This document shows, in pieces, positions 9,881 to 19,391 of a stretch of 64,000 bases of DNA. The first letter of the stretch is position 1; each line of letters starts with the position of its first letter. This stretch comes from Lentisphaeria bacterium (GTDB lineage Bacteria > Verrucomicrobiota > Lentisphaeria > Victivallales > UBA1829). Both the position numbers and the translations under genes were made by a program. The stretch spans positions 1 to 64,000 of the forward strand of contig DPDG01000061.1 in the NCBI GenBank assembly GCA_003526375.1. Reading direction: 5' to 3'. The notes beneath the pieces are model-generated. The model was given only the letters and a program-made list of their open reading frames with translations, ran no database searches and was not told where the DNA came from.

Positions 9881-12232
9881 ATGAGGAGAATGATTTCCGC
9901 AATCGTAATTATGGCATCGTTTTCACTTGGGGCGGCATTTCCGGTCGCGGAAAACGGCAAGGCGAAATGTGTGATTGTGCATCCGGACCGGATTGAGGCA
10001 TGGAATCGCGGGAGATATCCGAATCTCATGGTTCTTGAATTGAAAAAATATCTTGAAAAAATGACGGGAGCCGTATTTGAAATCTACCCGGAAAGCAAAG
10101 CGCCGAAAGACACGCCTGCAATTTTCGCCGGCAATACAAGAGCCGCGAGAGAGGCGGGGATCGACATTTCGAAACTGGGAAAACGGGAGTGGAGAATCAA
10201 ATCGGACGACAACCGCGTGATCCTTGCAGGAGGTTCCGTCACCGGTTCCATGTATGCGCTGTATGTTTTCCTTGAAAAGAAGTTCGGGGTTCTCTATCTT
10301 TCGCCGGAAGCGGAAAGAATTCCTTTTTTCAGGAAATTGTCTCTTGAGAGAACCGAGCTTGGAGGAAAGCCGGCGTTTGAGTCGAACTATAATTATCACG
10401 GCTATTTCAGGGCTTCCACCGGAACGGCGGGTAAAAAACTGGTGGAACTTTACGAGCTGAAACATAGAAGTGCGGAAGCCTATGAAGATATGGGATATGA
10501 CCGGAAAGTCTCCGTAAAGACCGGACACTGCCATTCCTTTTTCCGTTATGTTCCCCCGAAAAAATATTTCAGGGAGCATCCGGAATATTATTCTATGAAT
10601 AAAGACGGCAAACGCACCTGTCTTCCGTCCGGACAGCTCTGCCTGACCAATCCCGATGTCAAAAAGATCGTGATCCGGCAGTTGCTGGAATGGATTCAGG
10701 CGGACAAAGCGGAAAATCCTGGCAACCATGCACTGGTGTATGATTTTTCGCAGGAGGACAATACCAGTTATATCTGTCTCTGCAATACATGCCGCGCGGT
10801 GACGGAGAGGCATGGTGGAGAAGCGGGTTTGATTCTTGAATTCGTAAATGACATGGCACGGGCTGTCCGGGCGGAACACCCGGAGATCATGATAAAAACA
10901 TTTGCTTACGTCTCGACCGAAAATCCCGTCCGGACGATCCGCCCGGAAAAAAATGTGATTGTCTGGCTCTGCGATCTTTACAGCAAATCCAACCGGATGA
11001 AGCCGCTGACCGACTCCGAGAACAAAGAGCGTCTGAAACTGCTTGCTGACTGGATGAAACAGACGGATCAGGTCTCTCTCTGGGACTACTGGAACATGGG
11101 AGCGGGGGAGCAGCCGGAGGTGCTGATCGATGCCATTGCCGCAGATACGAGGCTGTTTCATCGGCTTGGCTTGAAATATCTGTTCAATGAATGTGAAATC
11201 GGCACCAAATCCTGCAATCTCCGTCCGCAGAGCTTCATCTGGCTTCAGTACTATGTTTCCTACAAACTTCAGGAGAATCCCGCTTTGCCTCTTGAACCAG
11301 TCGTGACGGAGTTCATGGATGCATATTATGGCGAAGCGGCTCCCCGCATGAAGGAATATCTGGCTTTGCTGCGCAGCACCGTAAAGGAGAATACTCCGAC
11401 ATTCATGCAGATACAGAACCGTCATTTCCCCTATGTGACTTCCGGCTTTCTTGCCAAGTCCAGGGATATCGTTTTGGGGGCGCTTCGCGCCGCGGAATCG
11501 CCGGATATCGCACAACGCGTCAGAAATGAGCTCAATGTAATAGATTATGCTTTCATCAAAGTTCTCGGCAGAGAAACGGTCCCGGGGGTCACACGGGATG
11601 CGGTTATTGCGGAATACCGGGACAATATGCTTTCTTATGTGAATGCCACCGCGCTGCTTGCGGATGGAAAGCACCGTGATGCAGCGAAAAAGGAGGTAAT
11701 GGACGAAATTGAAACTTTCAATCTCAAGTTTGATGATCTGCCGCCGCAGTTTGCGGGCGCTGCCGCAGAGGACATCAAGCTGTTTGCACATCCGCATTTT
11801 CCGTTTTCTTATCAGGATGCCAGGCGGGTGAAGGATCCGGAATCTTCCATGCCGCTCAGCCTTGCCTATCTGCCTGTAGATCAGTCGAAGCATAAAGTCC
11901 CGTGGGTCATGGGGCTTTATGAGCCGACAGCGAAGAAAGCGAAGACGAAAAGACTTTATGATATTCCCCAGGATGAAAAATATCATTGGATTCTGATTGA
12001 CCGCTTCAAGATCGGACCCATGACGAGAATCTGGGCTCCGGGGTCATGGCATATGGGGATTCAGCTCAAGGATGCTTTTACCATTGCCGATGGAATCGAG
12101 GAGGCGAATAATCCGAATTATTTTGATGTCTGGGTATCGATCCGTTTTCAGGGCCCCGCATACGTGAAAGGGTCTGCAAAGGAAAATGCCGTTTATATCG
12201 ACCGCGCCGCTCTGATACGCCGCCGGAAGTAG
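9881..12232 (+). CDS. Secreted DUF4838 glycosidase-like protein
   Basis: A 783-residue protein. The ATG at 9881 has AGGAGG at 9865-9870 ten bases upstream; the in-frame GTG at 9872 is too close. Residues 1-20 are a signal peptide (ISAIVIMASFSLGAAF). Residues about 30-150 resemble the alpha-glucuronidase (GH67) N-terminal domain found in many polysaccharide-degrading proteins (YPNLMVLELKKYLEKMTG, GGSVTGSMYALYVFLE). Residues about 200-480 match DUF4838 (EHPEYYSMNKDGKR, DFSQEDNTSYICLCNTC, WLCDLYSKS). The Cys-X2-Cys pair is typical. A hydrolytic role is inferred from the family. A 14 bp inverted repeat follows the stop. Confidence 0.82.
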   Translation: MRRMISAIVIMASFSLGAAFPVAENGKAKCVIVHPDRIEAWNRGRYPNLMVLELKKYLEKMTGAVFEIYPESKAPKDTPAIFAGNTRAAREAGIDISKLGKREWRIKSDDNRVILAGGSVTGSMYALYVFLEKKFGVLYLSPEAERIPFFRKLSLERTELGGKPAFESNYNYHGYFRASTGTAGKKLVELYELKHRSAEAYEDMGYDRKVSVKTGHCHSFFRYVPPKKYFREHPEYYSMNKDGKRTCLPSGQLCLTNPDVKKIVIRQLLEWIQADKAENPGNHALVYDFSQEDNTSYICLCNTCRAVTERHGGEAGLILEFVNDMARAVRAEHPEIMIKTFAYVSTENPVRTIRPEKNVIVWLCDLYSKSNRMKPLTDSENKERLKLLADWMKQTDQVSLWDYWNMGAGEQPEVLIDAIAADTRLFHRLGLKYLFNECEIGTKSCNLRPQSFIWLQYYVSYKLQENPALPLEPVVTEFMDAYYGEAAPRMKEYLALLRSTVKENTPTFMQIQNRHFPYVTSGFLAKSRDIVLGALRAAESPDIAQRVRNELNVIDYAFIKVLGRETVPGVTRDAVIAEYRDNMLSYVNATALLADGKHRDAAKKEVMDEIETFNLKFDDLPPQFAGAAAEDIKLFAHPHFPFSYQDARRVKDPESSMPLSLAYLPVDQSKHKVPWVMGLYEPTAKKAKTKRLYDIPQDEKYHWILIDRFKIGPMTRIWAPGSWHMGIQLKDAFTIADGIEEANNPNYFDVWVSIRFQGPAYVKGSAKENAVYIDRAALIRRRK

Positions 12233-12256
12233 GCAACATGGAAAGAGACGGGTTCA

Positions 12257-12310
12257 TGCCTTGTGAAACGTCTGTTTGTCACGCAGAAAATACGATCGTT
12301 TCACAAGGCA
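12257..12310. repeat. 14 bp perfect inverted repeat between convergent genes
   Basis: TGCCTTGTGAAACG at 12257-12270 is repeated inverted as CGTTTCACAAGGCA at 12297-12310 around a 26-base loop. It fills the 99-base gap between two convergent stop codons, so it may act as a bidirectional terminator. Neither side has a clear T tract. Confidence 0.6.
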
Positions 12311-12331
12311 GAGAGCGGGAATCTGAAAGGA

Positions 12332-15253
12332 TCACCGGAAGCGGAGAATCCCGGACGCCGGAATGCGATAACGGACCAGACTGCCTTTCTTCCACATGAC
12401 GGGCAAGGTGTCGCCGTTTAATGTGAGCTCGAAAGGTGTCTCTGAACGGAATTCAATCCAGGCGTCCTGGCTTTCGATTACAGTCACTTCAAGTTCGGGA
12501 TAGGCGGCTCTGCGGGGAATCAGCCCTTTCCACAAGGTTGCCTGCACCTGATGAAAACAGGATGCCTGGCCGAGAAGATACACGGCACACCATTTTGCCG
12601 GAACTCTGCGATAACTGAATGCATGGGCGCCCAGAAACTCTTTTGAAAGCCTTTGATTGGCAATGGCTTCCTCTATTCTGGATTTTATTTCCGCCGGGGA
12701 ATATCTTCCGCTGAACAGGCACAGGAGCAGGTAAGAACAGACCTCCTGTTCCCCAAGCTGTTTCCGGTTGGTATGGTAAATCGAATCCGTGCCGTTTTCA
12801 AGCGGGCCGGTAACGGAAAATCCTTCAGGCTGGCTTTTTTCAACCGCATTCAGCGTATCCTGCAGGGCTGCCGGCATATAAGCGGCGTACATCTGAAATG
12901 CCTCCGGATAATGTCCTTCCGTCGTCATGTTGTAAAGTGCCTGTTCCCGGTAGGTTCCGTGCAGAACCGGTGTCGGATATGCAAGATGATGGTGGCTGAA
13001 TGTCAGTTCCTCCGGAAAAAGTTTTGCGGTATACCATGGGGAAACCTTAAAATATTTACAGTAATAGTTCTGCGATGCGACGAAAAGCCCCATGCGCTGG
13101 GCAGTCATTTTCGCATAGGCATAAATACCGGTCTCGCAGGCTTCACGGTCGCCGGTCATTTCCGCCATATTGACGAAACCGAGATAGCCGCCGTAATTGG
13201 TGCCGTCATTCCATGCCCGTCCGTTTTCACAGTATCCGGAACACATGCATGCCCAGTCCATGAGAACAAGGTAATAATTGAAGGCCTCTTTTATCACATT
13301 CCAGCGGCTGCGTATGACATCCCAGCGGTTGGTGAAAAGCGCGGCAAGGTAGATGGAATAGAGTGCGATTCCATTTCCCCAGTCCACCTCGATAAATGGA
13401 AATCTGTGGTTGCTGACGGTCTCTTTTCCGCAGTCGGGAAGGTTGTTTATTCCGGAGACATGCAGATAATTGAAAATGTAGGATACTCCGGTAAACGGTT
13501 CGGTGCGTTGATACCACATATGGCATTTTTTTCCGTCACGCCCGATGTAACTGCTGTCCGGGTTGCAAGCCCGCTCCAGATTGCGTTCCAGGCGGTTGAT
13601 CAGTTCTTCCCGTTGTTCTTCCGTCAGTTCATTGAATGTCAAGAGCGGAATTATGAACGGGAAAAGGAACTGGTGGACGCCGGGATTCGGAATTTCCTTC
13701 AGATGATCATGAAAGGCGAGGTATTCCTTGAAATCTTCGCCGAGAGCCCCGGAAGTCCTTTTTTCAAGTGCAAAAGAGCGTCTGGTATCCGGAACCGGAA
13801 CGGAATAACGGCTCCAGTCTGAATGAAAGACTGTAAAAAGGGGACCGTATTTTGTCGGAAGCTCAAAATCCCTGGCGTCCGGATCAAGCACGATTTCAGA
13901 TGTTTCCGGCGCGGCAAGCGCCAGAGGGGGAGGAAGCGGCGCACAGCAGATTTTTTCCGTATGGAACGCATCATCGAAAAAGCGGAACCGGTAGTGCTGA
14001 AGAATTTCCACACGGTTGTTTTCCAGTTTGAAATATTCTTCACAGCCGACCGGCCGCGCCGGAGCCGTCCGGGAGCGTTTCCGGCAGATGGAAACAGTAT
14101 GTTCAAGCCATGCAGCATCCAAATCTTCCGGCTCAAGCATGGAAATGCCGCCGGGGAAGCCGAGCATTGCCCATTGAATGCTGGTTCCGAAATGAAGATC
14201 GATCCGTTCCGCCGCGCCGGCGGAATCCCGTTTCACGAGAATTTTTTCCGGGGGGACACGGAAAAGCAGAAGGATCGGTATTTCCGGAAAAGCGCCGTTG
14301 CCGTAAATGAGTATCCAGTTTTCCGCAAGAGTCCCATTTATGTTTTTATCATAGAACACGCCGTCGCAGTCGGAGTGTTCCAGAACACCGTCTGCAAGAG
14401 GAAGCAAAATGCGTTTGCAGGCGGCGGAACCGGCAAGTCTGCTCAAGGTGAACGTGTCGGCATCCGTTTCAATCAGCAGTTCCGGTGCAAGCAGTGAATA
14501 TTCCAGTGTAAACGGATTCCGGTTCGCATCGGGACGTGTCCAGCGCACGGATGCCCAGTCAACGACAATTTTTTCATCCTGCTGCGGCTCATAAGATTGC
14601 TGAAGAGAACCCGCCGGGCACATCCCGTCGGGAAGAACCGAAAAACTCCAGAGCAGATTCTTTTTCCATTTCGGATTGCCCGCAATATGCGGTTTTGCAA
14701 TGATTCCAAAGTAAGGCATACTGTAGTCCAATACACCGTCTCCTTTGGTGAAACCGAACCTGCCAGCGCTTTTGAATGCCTTGCCCGCGCCGGGATGCCA
14801 TGAAGATAGATCAGGCATCTGACGTCCGGGATTGTCCTGCGGCTGAAAATCATTGCGGTACGGATGCTTCCTGTCCTGTAGAACAATCTCTCCTTTGCCG
14901 TCGATCAGACGGACACGGAACTGCGGGGAAAGTGTCTGTCCGGTCGGATTTTCCAGGCAGAACTCCAGCGGATTTCTGCCGCGGCGGAATTTCCATGCCG
15001 TCTGCGGCAGGAACCCTTTCAGGCGGATACCGCGGGAGTAATCAACAGGAATTTCATTGATCCGCAGACGGATTCTTGTATCCAGTTCAAACTGAAGCGT
15101 ATATTCGCCAGCCGAAGGAACCGTGCATTCGCATCTGTACCGGATTTCTCTGCCGGGAAGCAGATGTTCCCCTTTGCCCCCTTCCAGAAAGTATCCGTTG
15201 TCCGTATCGCAGAAGTTGTGAACATGGGAACCGACATAATGAAACCAGCTCAT
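12332..15253 (-). CDS. Large cytoplasmic glycosidase-like protein of unknown family
   Basis: A 973-residue protein without a signal peptide. The start at 15253 has a GGAG ribosome site 8 bases upstream; an in-frame start at 15286 is weaker. Residues 1-150 look like a beta-sandwich (EYTLQFELDTRIRLRINEI). The segment from about residue 560 on is helix-rich (FPFIEVDWGNGIALYSIYLAALF, WNDGTNYGGYLGFVNMAEMTGD) like the alpha/alpha toroids of several glycosidase and lyase families, and the C-terminus is again a beta-sandwich. I cannot name a family or catalytic residues. It is divergent from an AraC regulator 154 bases away, which probably controls it. It may degrade an imported oligosaccharide. Confidence 0.6.
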   Translation of the reverse strand: MSWFHYVGSHVHNFCDTDNGYFLEGGKGEHLLPGREIRYRCECTVPSAGEYTLQFELDTRIRLRINEIPVDYSRGIRLKGFLPQTAWKFRRGRNPLEFCLENPTGQTLSPQFRVRLIDGKGEIVLQDRKHPYRNDFQPQDNPGRQMPDLSSWHPGAGKAFKSAGRFGFTKGDGVLDYSMPYFGIIAKPHIAGNPKWKKNLLWSFSVLPDGMCPAGSLQQSYEPQQDEKIVVDWASVRWTRPDANRNPFTLEYSLLAPELLIETDADTFTLSRLAGSAACKRILLPLADGVLEHSDCDGVFYDKNINGTLAENWILIYGNGAFPEIPILLLFRVPPEKILVKRDSAGAAERIDLHFGTSIQWAMLGFPGGISMLEPEDLDAAWLEHTVSICRKRSRTAPARPVGCEEYFKLENNRVEILQHYRFRFFDDAFHTEKICCAPLPPPLALAAPETSEIVLDPDARDFELPTKYGPLFTVFHSDWSRYSVPVPDTRRSFALEKRTSGALGEDFKEYLAFHDHLKEIPNPGVHQFLFPFIIPLLTFNELTEEQREELINRLERNLERACNPDSSYIGRDGKKCHMWYQRTEPFTGVSYIFNYLHVSGINNLPDCGKETVSNHRFPFIEVDWGNGIALYSIYLAALFTNRWDVIRSRWNVIKEAFNYYLVLMDWACMCSGYCENGRAWNDGTNYGGYLGFVNMAEMTGDREACETGIYAYAKMTAQRMGLFVASQNYYCKYFKVSPWYTAKLFPEELTFSHHHLAYPTPVLHGTYREQALYNMTTEGHYPEAFQMYAAYMPAALQDTLNAVEKSQPEGFSVTGPLENGTDSIYHTNRKQLGEQEVCSYLLLCLFSGRYSPAEIKSRIEEAIANQRLSKEFLGAHAFSYRRVPAKWCAVYLLGQASCFHQVQATLWKGLIPRRAAYPELEVTVIESQDAWIEFRSETPFELTLNGDTLPVMWKKGSLVRYRIPASGILRFR

Positions 15254-15407
15254 GAGACAATACTCCTTGTTTTTTATTGAAATCATTATATCTTCGCAGC
15301 GTCAGAATTACAAGGAACACCCCTGCCATAAAATAGAATAATTGTGCCGTTTCATTCTTGTAAAATCGTTGCAGCAAAGTATGTTTTCATAAAATGGGAG
15401 TCTGCTT

Positions 15408-16226
15408 ATGAAAGATGTTACGGTTCAGTTGCAGGGGTGCCTGCGGCAATTCTCCGGTTTTCCGGCAGTCAGGAGTGTTCTTTACCTGAATTCCACACAG
15501 CATCACCGTCTTACAACCCACACCTCAATTGATTTCGGGTTGGAACTGACTTCCGGTGTTGAGTTTGCGGAAGAGGAGATCGACGGTAGGGTTTTCCGGA
15601 GAAAATTCCCGTGGGTCAGCACCCGGATGCCGGGGCATACCTATCGGATGCTGACGCCGGAACCCTGGGAAGTTCTGGCTATCTCTTATGATTTTTCTTC
15701 ATTCAATGCATTGAAACGTTTCGGGGCGGACGCCGAGAACCCCGGCTGGGAATTTGTTATGACGGATGAAATCACGCAGAAAACCGCCCGTCTTCTGAGT
15801 CTGCTGGCACAAACCCATCTTCCCGGCGTGGCGGACCGTATCGACTTGCTTTCCGTGGATCTCCTGAATCTGACCCTGCTTGAAAACAGGGAAAATGCCC
15901 AGTCGCCGGAAAGCACGGCAATCCGGCAGATCGCCTCTTATTTCTCTGCGTATGTTTATGAAAAGATTGATATTGCGGCGGTCATCCGGAAACATAATCT
16001 TTCCGCACGAACCTTTTTCCGTCACTGGAAAGAACTTTATGATGTCTCCCCCGCTGATTTCATCATGCAGAGGAAAATGGAAGAAGCGTGCCGTCTTCTG
16101 CGGGAAACCTCCATGCGGATTTATGAGATATCGGAACGTCTGCAGTTCATTGACTGTAGTCATTTCTGCCGCAGTTTCAGGCAATGGAATCAGATTACGC
16201 CATTGAATTACCGCCGCAGGCAGTGA
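15408..16226 (+). CDS. AraC-family transcriptional regulator
   Basis: A 272-residue protein. The N-terminal half is a poorly conserved beta-rich sensor region. The C-terminal 100 residues carry the AraC double helix-turn-helix (IAAVIRKHNLSARTFFRHWKELYDVSPADFIMQRKMEEACRL and IYEISERLQFIDCSHFCRSFRQW). GGGAG lies 8 bases before ATG 15408. It is transcribed away from the 973-residue glycosidase-like gene, the classic layout of an activator and its target. The effector is unknown. Confidence 0.88.
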   Translation: MKDVTVQLQGCLRQFSGFPAVRSVLYLNSTQHHRLTTHTSIDFGLELTSGVEFAEEEIDGRVFRRKFPWVSTRMPGHTYRMLTPEPWEVLAISYDFSSFNALKRFGADAENPGWEFVMTDEITQKTARLLSLLAQTHLPGVADRIDLLSVDLLNLTLLENRENAQSPESTAIRQIASYFSAYVYEKIDIAAVIRKHNLSARTFFRHWKELYDVSPADFIMQRKMEEACRLLRETSMRIYEISERLQFIDCSHFCRSFRQWNQITPLNYRRRQ

Positions 16227-16244
16227 CCGAACTGTCGGATAGAC

Positions 16245-17105
16245 TTATTTTCCGCCTTGCTGACGGAATTGCCGCGGAGTCATGCCCAGATGTTTTTTGA
16301 ACTCGGCGGCAAAGAAAGACGGCGATGAATAGCCGCATACGGCGGCGATTTCAGTAATGCTCATGTTGCTCAAGAGGAGGAGCTGTTCCGCGTGTTGCAG
16401 CCGTAAAGCGATCATATAACGTATCGGAGCTTGCCCCGTCTCTTTTTTAAACTGGCGGATCAGGGAATATTTGCCTACGCCGAAGTGATCTGCCAGAGAA
16501 TCCAGACTCATGCCGGATGCCATGTCGTATGCCGCTTCGCGCAGATTCATCTGGAAATGTCCTGCGGCAGTTCCGTGCATGATCTGATTTTGAATTAAAT
16601 ACAGCAGGCGGTAAAGGTGGACGGACAAGTTTTCCATCGCCTCTGCGCCTCCTTCGGACATTTCCTTGAAAACAGCTTCAAAAATCGGGCGGAACTCTGT
16701 TTTGTCCTTGCGTATCCTGACGCCTCCGCTTTGGATTTCTTTATTCAGCAGAATATCCGGCAGCGGGCCTGAGCGGAATATCATGAAATATTTACGCATA
16801 TCCGTCTGTTCCGGCACGACATAGGTATGCGTGAATTTCGGCGGTATGACCAACAGATCACCCGGGTAAACGGAATAAACTCCATCGGATGTTTCCACAT
16901 GAGCCTGTCCGGAAATCTGTAACTGCAGCACCCAGCGGTCGGAGGTGATCGGTAAACGTGCGCCGCCCCGAAACAAGGATTTCCCGAAAGCGGAGATATC
17001 CAGAAACGAGACCATGGAATGCCTTGCCAGAGTGGAGAGCAGCACCTGTTCCTCATAATACTCGCTATTCTGTTCCACCATTTTGCAAAAACTGATAGAT
17101 TTCAT
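16245..17105 (-). CDS. AraC-family regulator with cupin sensor domain
   Basis: A 286-residue protein. Residues about 30-110 form a cupin-like sugar-sensing domain (QLQISGQAHVETSDGVYSVYPGDLLVIPPKFTHTY). The C-terminal 100 residues hold the double helix-turn-helix (MSLDSLADHFGVGKYSLIRQFKKETGQAPIRYM, ITEIAAVCGYSSPSFFAAEFKKHLGMTPRQFRQ). It diverges from the dehydrogenase/epimerase operon at 17224, separated by 118 AT-rich bases with an inverted repeat, and likely activates that operon. Its 3' end faces the other AraC gene 18 bases away. Confidence 0.9.
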   Translation of the reverse strand: MKSISFCKMVEQNSEYYEEQVLLSTLARHSMVSFLDISAFGKSLFRGGARLPITSDRWVLQLQISGQAHVETSDGVYSVYPGDLLVIPPKFTHTYVVPEQTDMRKYFMIFRSGPLPDILLNKEIQSGGVRIRKDKTEFRPIFEAVFKEMSEGGAEAMENLSVHLYRLLYLIQNQIMHGTAAGHFQMNLREAAYDMASGMSLDSLADHFGVGKYSLIRQFKKETGQAPIRYMIALRLQHAEQLLLLSNMSITEIAAVCGYSSPSFFAAEFKKHLGMTPRQFRQQGGK

Positions 17106-17124
17106 ATTTACAGATTAAAAATCC

Positions 17125-17145
17125 TTATATTAATTGCCAATATAA
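17125..17145. promoter_or_regulatory. Candidate AraC operator in divergent promoter region
   Basis: TTATATT (17125-17131) and AATATAA (17139-17145) form a perfect 7 bp inverted repeat with a 7-base spacer. It sits between the start codons of the AraC gene and the dehydrogenase gene. The AT-rich context raises the chance of a random match. Confidence 0.35.
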
Positions 17146-17223
17146 TGATATTTTATTTTATTGATATTCCGGAACAATGCAACTATTTTTATTATGAAAT
17201 TCAGAAAAAAAGGAATTTTTTTT

Positions 17224-18252
17224 ATGAAGCAACGTGTCTTGGTGATCGGTTTTGGTTTCATGGGACAGACCCATGCCGGAAATCTGTTGAAAAATCCAAA
17301 TGCCGAACTTGCAGGTATTGTGGATCCCTGTGACCCCGCAGAGCGTCTGCGGACCATAAAGGGAAATAAAGCCACAGTGACCATTACTCCGGAATCGGTT
17401 GCAGGAGTTCCTCATTATCATGACATGGATGAGGCTCTCCGCGGTTGCGGTGCGGATGCCGCTGTAATTGCCCTGCCGACAAAACTGCATTACGGCAGTG
17501 TGATGAAAGCGCTTGAATGCGGTTGCCATGTCATGGTGGAAAAACCCTTCTCAATTGACTGTGCCGAATGTGAAAGCATGATCCGTAAAGCAGCGGAACA
17601 AAAACGCATCCTTGCAGTAGGATATGTCGTTCGTCATATGCGTGAATATGAAATGCTGCGGGAAACAGTGAAGTCAAACCGTTTAGGCAGGCTCAGATAT
17701 ATGTCTCTGAGCCGCTATACAGGCATTCCCGCATGGGGAAACTGGAATGATCCCGAATTCATCAAAGCTTCCGGAGGGGCATTGTTCGATCTGGTTTCGC
17801 ATGATATTGATTTTGCACGATATTGTCTGGGCGAACCGGATTCCATTACTCCTGATCCGGTGCTCTGCCGTGAGATGAACGGAAATCTTATTGCGGCTGT
17901 ATTGCATTATCCGGGCAACAATGTATTTGTCGAAGGCGGATTTGTGACTCCTTCACATTTTCCTTTCCGCCGGAATTATACGGCATATTTTGAAAACGGG
18001 ACCCTGATCAGCGATGCTCCCGGCGATTTCAGGGAAATTGCCGCCGACGGGGAGATGCGTGTCGAAGACTATTCACACTGTGATCCTTATTATACGGAAA
18101 TGGATCGTTTCCTTCAGGCAATCGTGACCGGAGACGATGCCGGGCTGTGCACCGGCGAAGATGCGATGCGTTCCATCTGCTGCTGTCACGGGATTTTGTC
18201 CCGTCTGAATGTCGTGGAGCAACCGGGGAAATTTCAGGGAGCTGATTTATGA
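17224..18252 (+). CDS. Gfo/Idh/MocA family oxidoreductase
   Basis: A 342-residue predicted NAD(P)-dependent sugar dehydrogenase. ATG 17224 is preferred because AAGGA lies 9 bases upstream and the Rossmann motif (VLVIGFGFMGQTHAGNL) then begins at residue 4. The EKP motif is VMVEKPFSID, and GGALFDLVSHDIDFARYCLG supplies the Asp-X3-His-Asp region of the substrate domain. Its stop overlaps the next start by four bases (ATGA), so translation with the epimerase is coupled. The pair probably converts one sugar by oxidation and isomerisation. The substrate is unknown. Confidence 0.9.
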   Translation: MKQRVLVIGFGFMGQTHAGNLLKNPNAELAGIVDPCDPAERLRTIKGNKATVTITPESVAGVPHYHDMDEALRGCGADAAVIALPTKLHYGSVMKALECGCHVMVEKPFSIDCAECESMIRKAAEQKRILAVGYVVRHMREYEMLRETVKSNRLGRLRYMSLSRYTGIPAWGNWNDPEFIKASGGALFDLVSHDIDFARYCLGEPDSITPDPVLCREMNGNLIAAVLHYPGNNVFVEGGFVTPSHFPFRRNYTAYFENGTLISDAPGDFREIAADGEMRVEDYSHCDPYYTEMDRFLQAIVTGDDAGLCTGEDAMRSICCCHGILSRLNVVEQPGKFQGADL

Positions 18253-19043
18253 AACTTTGCATGATGTCCTGCATGATGGGCAGGTTTACACCGGAACAGA
18301 TTGTTGCGACCGCAACTGCATGCGGCATGGAGGCTATCGACTGGGTTTCGACTCATCACACGGAACCGGCGGAGCTGCGTAAAATCTCAGAGGATGCCGG
18401 GCTCAGGATCGCTGCACATACCATGATCAAAGAAAAATTTCTCCGGCGGGAGACGGATTATTTGGATGAGTTCAAGGCTTCTTTGGATGACGCCTGTATT
18501 CTTGGGGCGCCGGTTTTGATGCTGCCGCCATTCCCGCGGATTCGGCAGGTCTCTTTGGAGGATGACCGGAAAGCATGGACGGAATATTATGCACAGGCCC
18601 TGCCGCTGGCACGGAAAGCGGGAGTCACGCTGACGCTGGAAAGCACCGGCATGATCAACTCTCCCATCGTCACTGTCAGCGAAGCGCTCGAAGTCCTTCG
18701 CAACGTTCCCGGATTGAAACTCACATTGGATCACGGCAATATGCAGACTGCCGAAGATGCGGTCGAGGCTTACTCCATATTGAAAGAGCATGTCGTTCAT
18801 GTCCATCTGAAAGACTGGAAGGTTTATGATTCTCCACGGGCGGATACCACGCTGAAACGTTGCGGTAAATATTTTGCGAATGCTGTCATTGGCAAAGGCG
18901 ATATGGATTTGAGGACGTTCTGGGAGAACCTGGATTCCCGCAGCAGAAATTTATATGTAAATCTGGAAACGATGGATTTTATGAATCCGGATTCAACTCC
19001 GGATGTTTTGAAGCAAGTCTCGGATCTTTTGAGAAACTGGTGA
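18249..19043 (+). CDS. Sugar phosphate isomerase/epimerase (TIM barrel)
   Basis: A 264-residue AP-endonuclease-2-type TIM barrel, as in xylose isomerase-like epimerases. Candidate metal ligands are visible in order: the Glu of LTLESTG, the Asp-His of LTLDHGN, the His of VHVHLKDW, and the Glu of NLETMDF. It overlaps the dehydrogenase gene by four bases and is under the presumed control of the divergent AraC regulator. It is the last gene of this carbohydrate block; no gene follows on this strand for 715 bases. Confidence 0.88.
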   Translation: MKLCMMSCMMGRFTPEQIVATATACGMEAIDWVSTHHTEPAELRKISEDAGLRIAAHTMIKEKFLRRETDYLDEFKASLDDACILGAPVLMLPPFPRIRQVSLEDDRKAWTEYYAQALPLARKAGVTLTLESTGMINSPIVTVSEALEVLRNVPGLKLTLDHGNMQTAEDAVEAYSILKEHVVHVHLKDWKVYDSPRADTTLKRCGKYFANAVIGKGDMDLRTFWENLDSRSRNLYVNLETMDFMNPDSTPDVLKQVSDLLRNW

Positions 19044-19391
19044 CAACACAGGGGGAATACCGGTGAATACGAAAGTAAGAAAGGAAACAGGCGTTCCTGC
19101 CATGTTCAGGAAAAACAGGGCACCTGCCTCAATTTTTCCGTATCTTCCGTTCTTCCTGCGGGCTGTGCGCTGTAACAGAAATACGAAGCCCGATTCTGAT
19201 GTGCCGCATCTGCCGTTTGCCCGGCAGATCACTTTTCATTCCATTGACTTGCCTCTGTAAAATACTCGGATACGCTGGAAGCCCTGCCGGATTTTTCAAA
19301 ACAGCCAACGGCGGAATTTCTGATTTGTCATATTCAGCGATGATTTCATACAGCCGTACTACATGCCGGCTGTATTACCGCCGGAGCTGGT
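19044..19391. other. Gap without a recognisable gene; contains an inverted repeat
   Basis: This 348-base stretch separates the carbohydrate block from the regulatory module. No convincing coding region is present. ATACAGCCG (19348-19356) and CGGCTGTAT (19367-19375) form a perfect 9 bp stem with a 10-base loop. It lies 17 bases beyond the stop of the leftward 70-residue gene and may end its transcript, although no T tract follows. Confidence 0.4.

Noticed and set aside
9923..11986. A 687-codon open frame on the - strand opposite the DUF4838 gene
   Set aside because: The + strand frame has a signal peptide, a strong ribosome site and recognisable domains. The antisense frame is a by-product of codon bias and shows no domain or start signal.
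19063..19260. A 65-codon + strand frame after the epimerase gene
   Set aside because: No ribosome site of note, no recognisable fold and random-looking composition.
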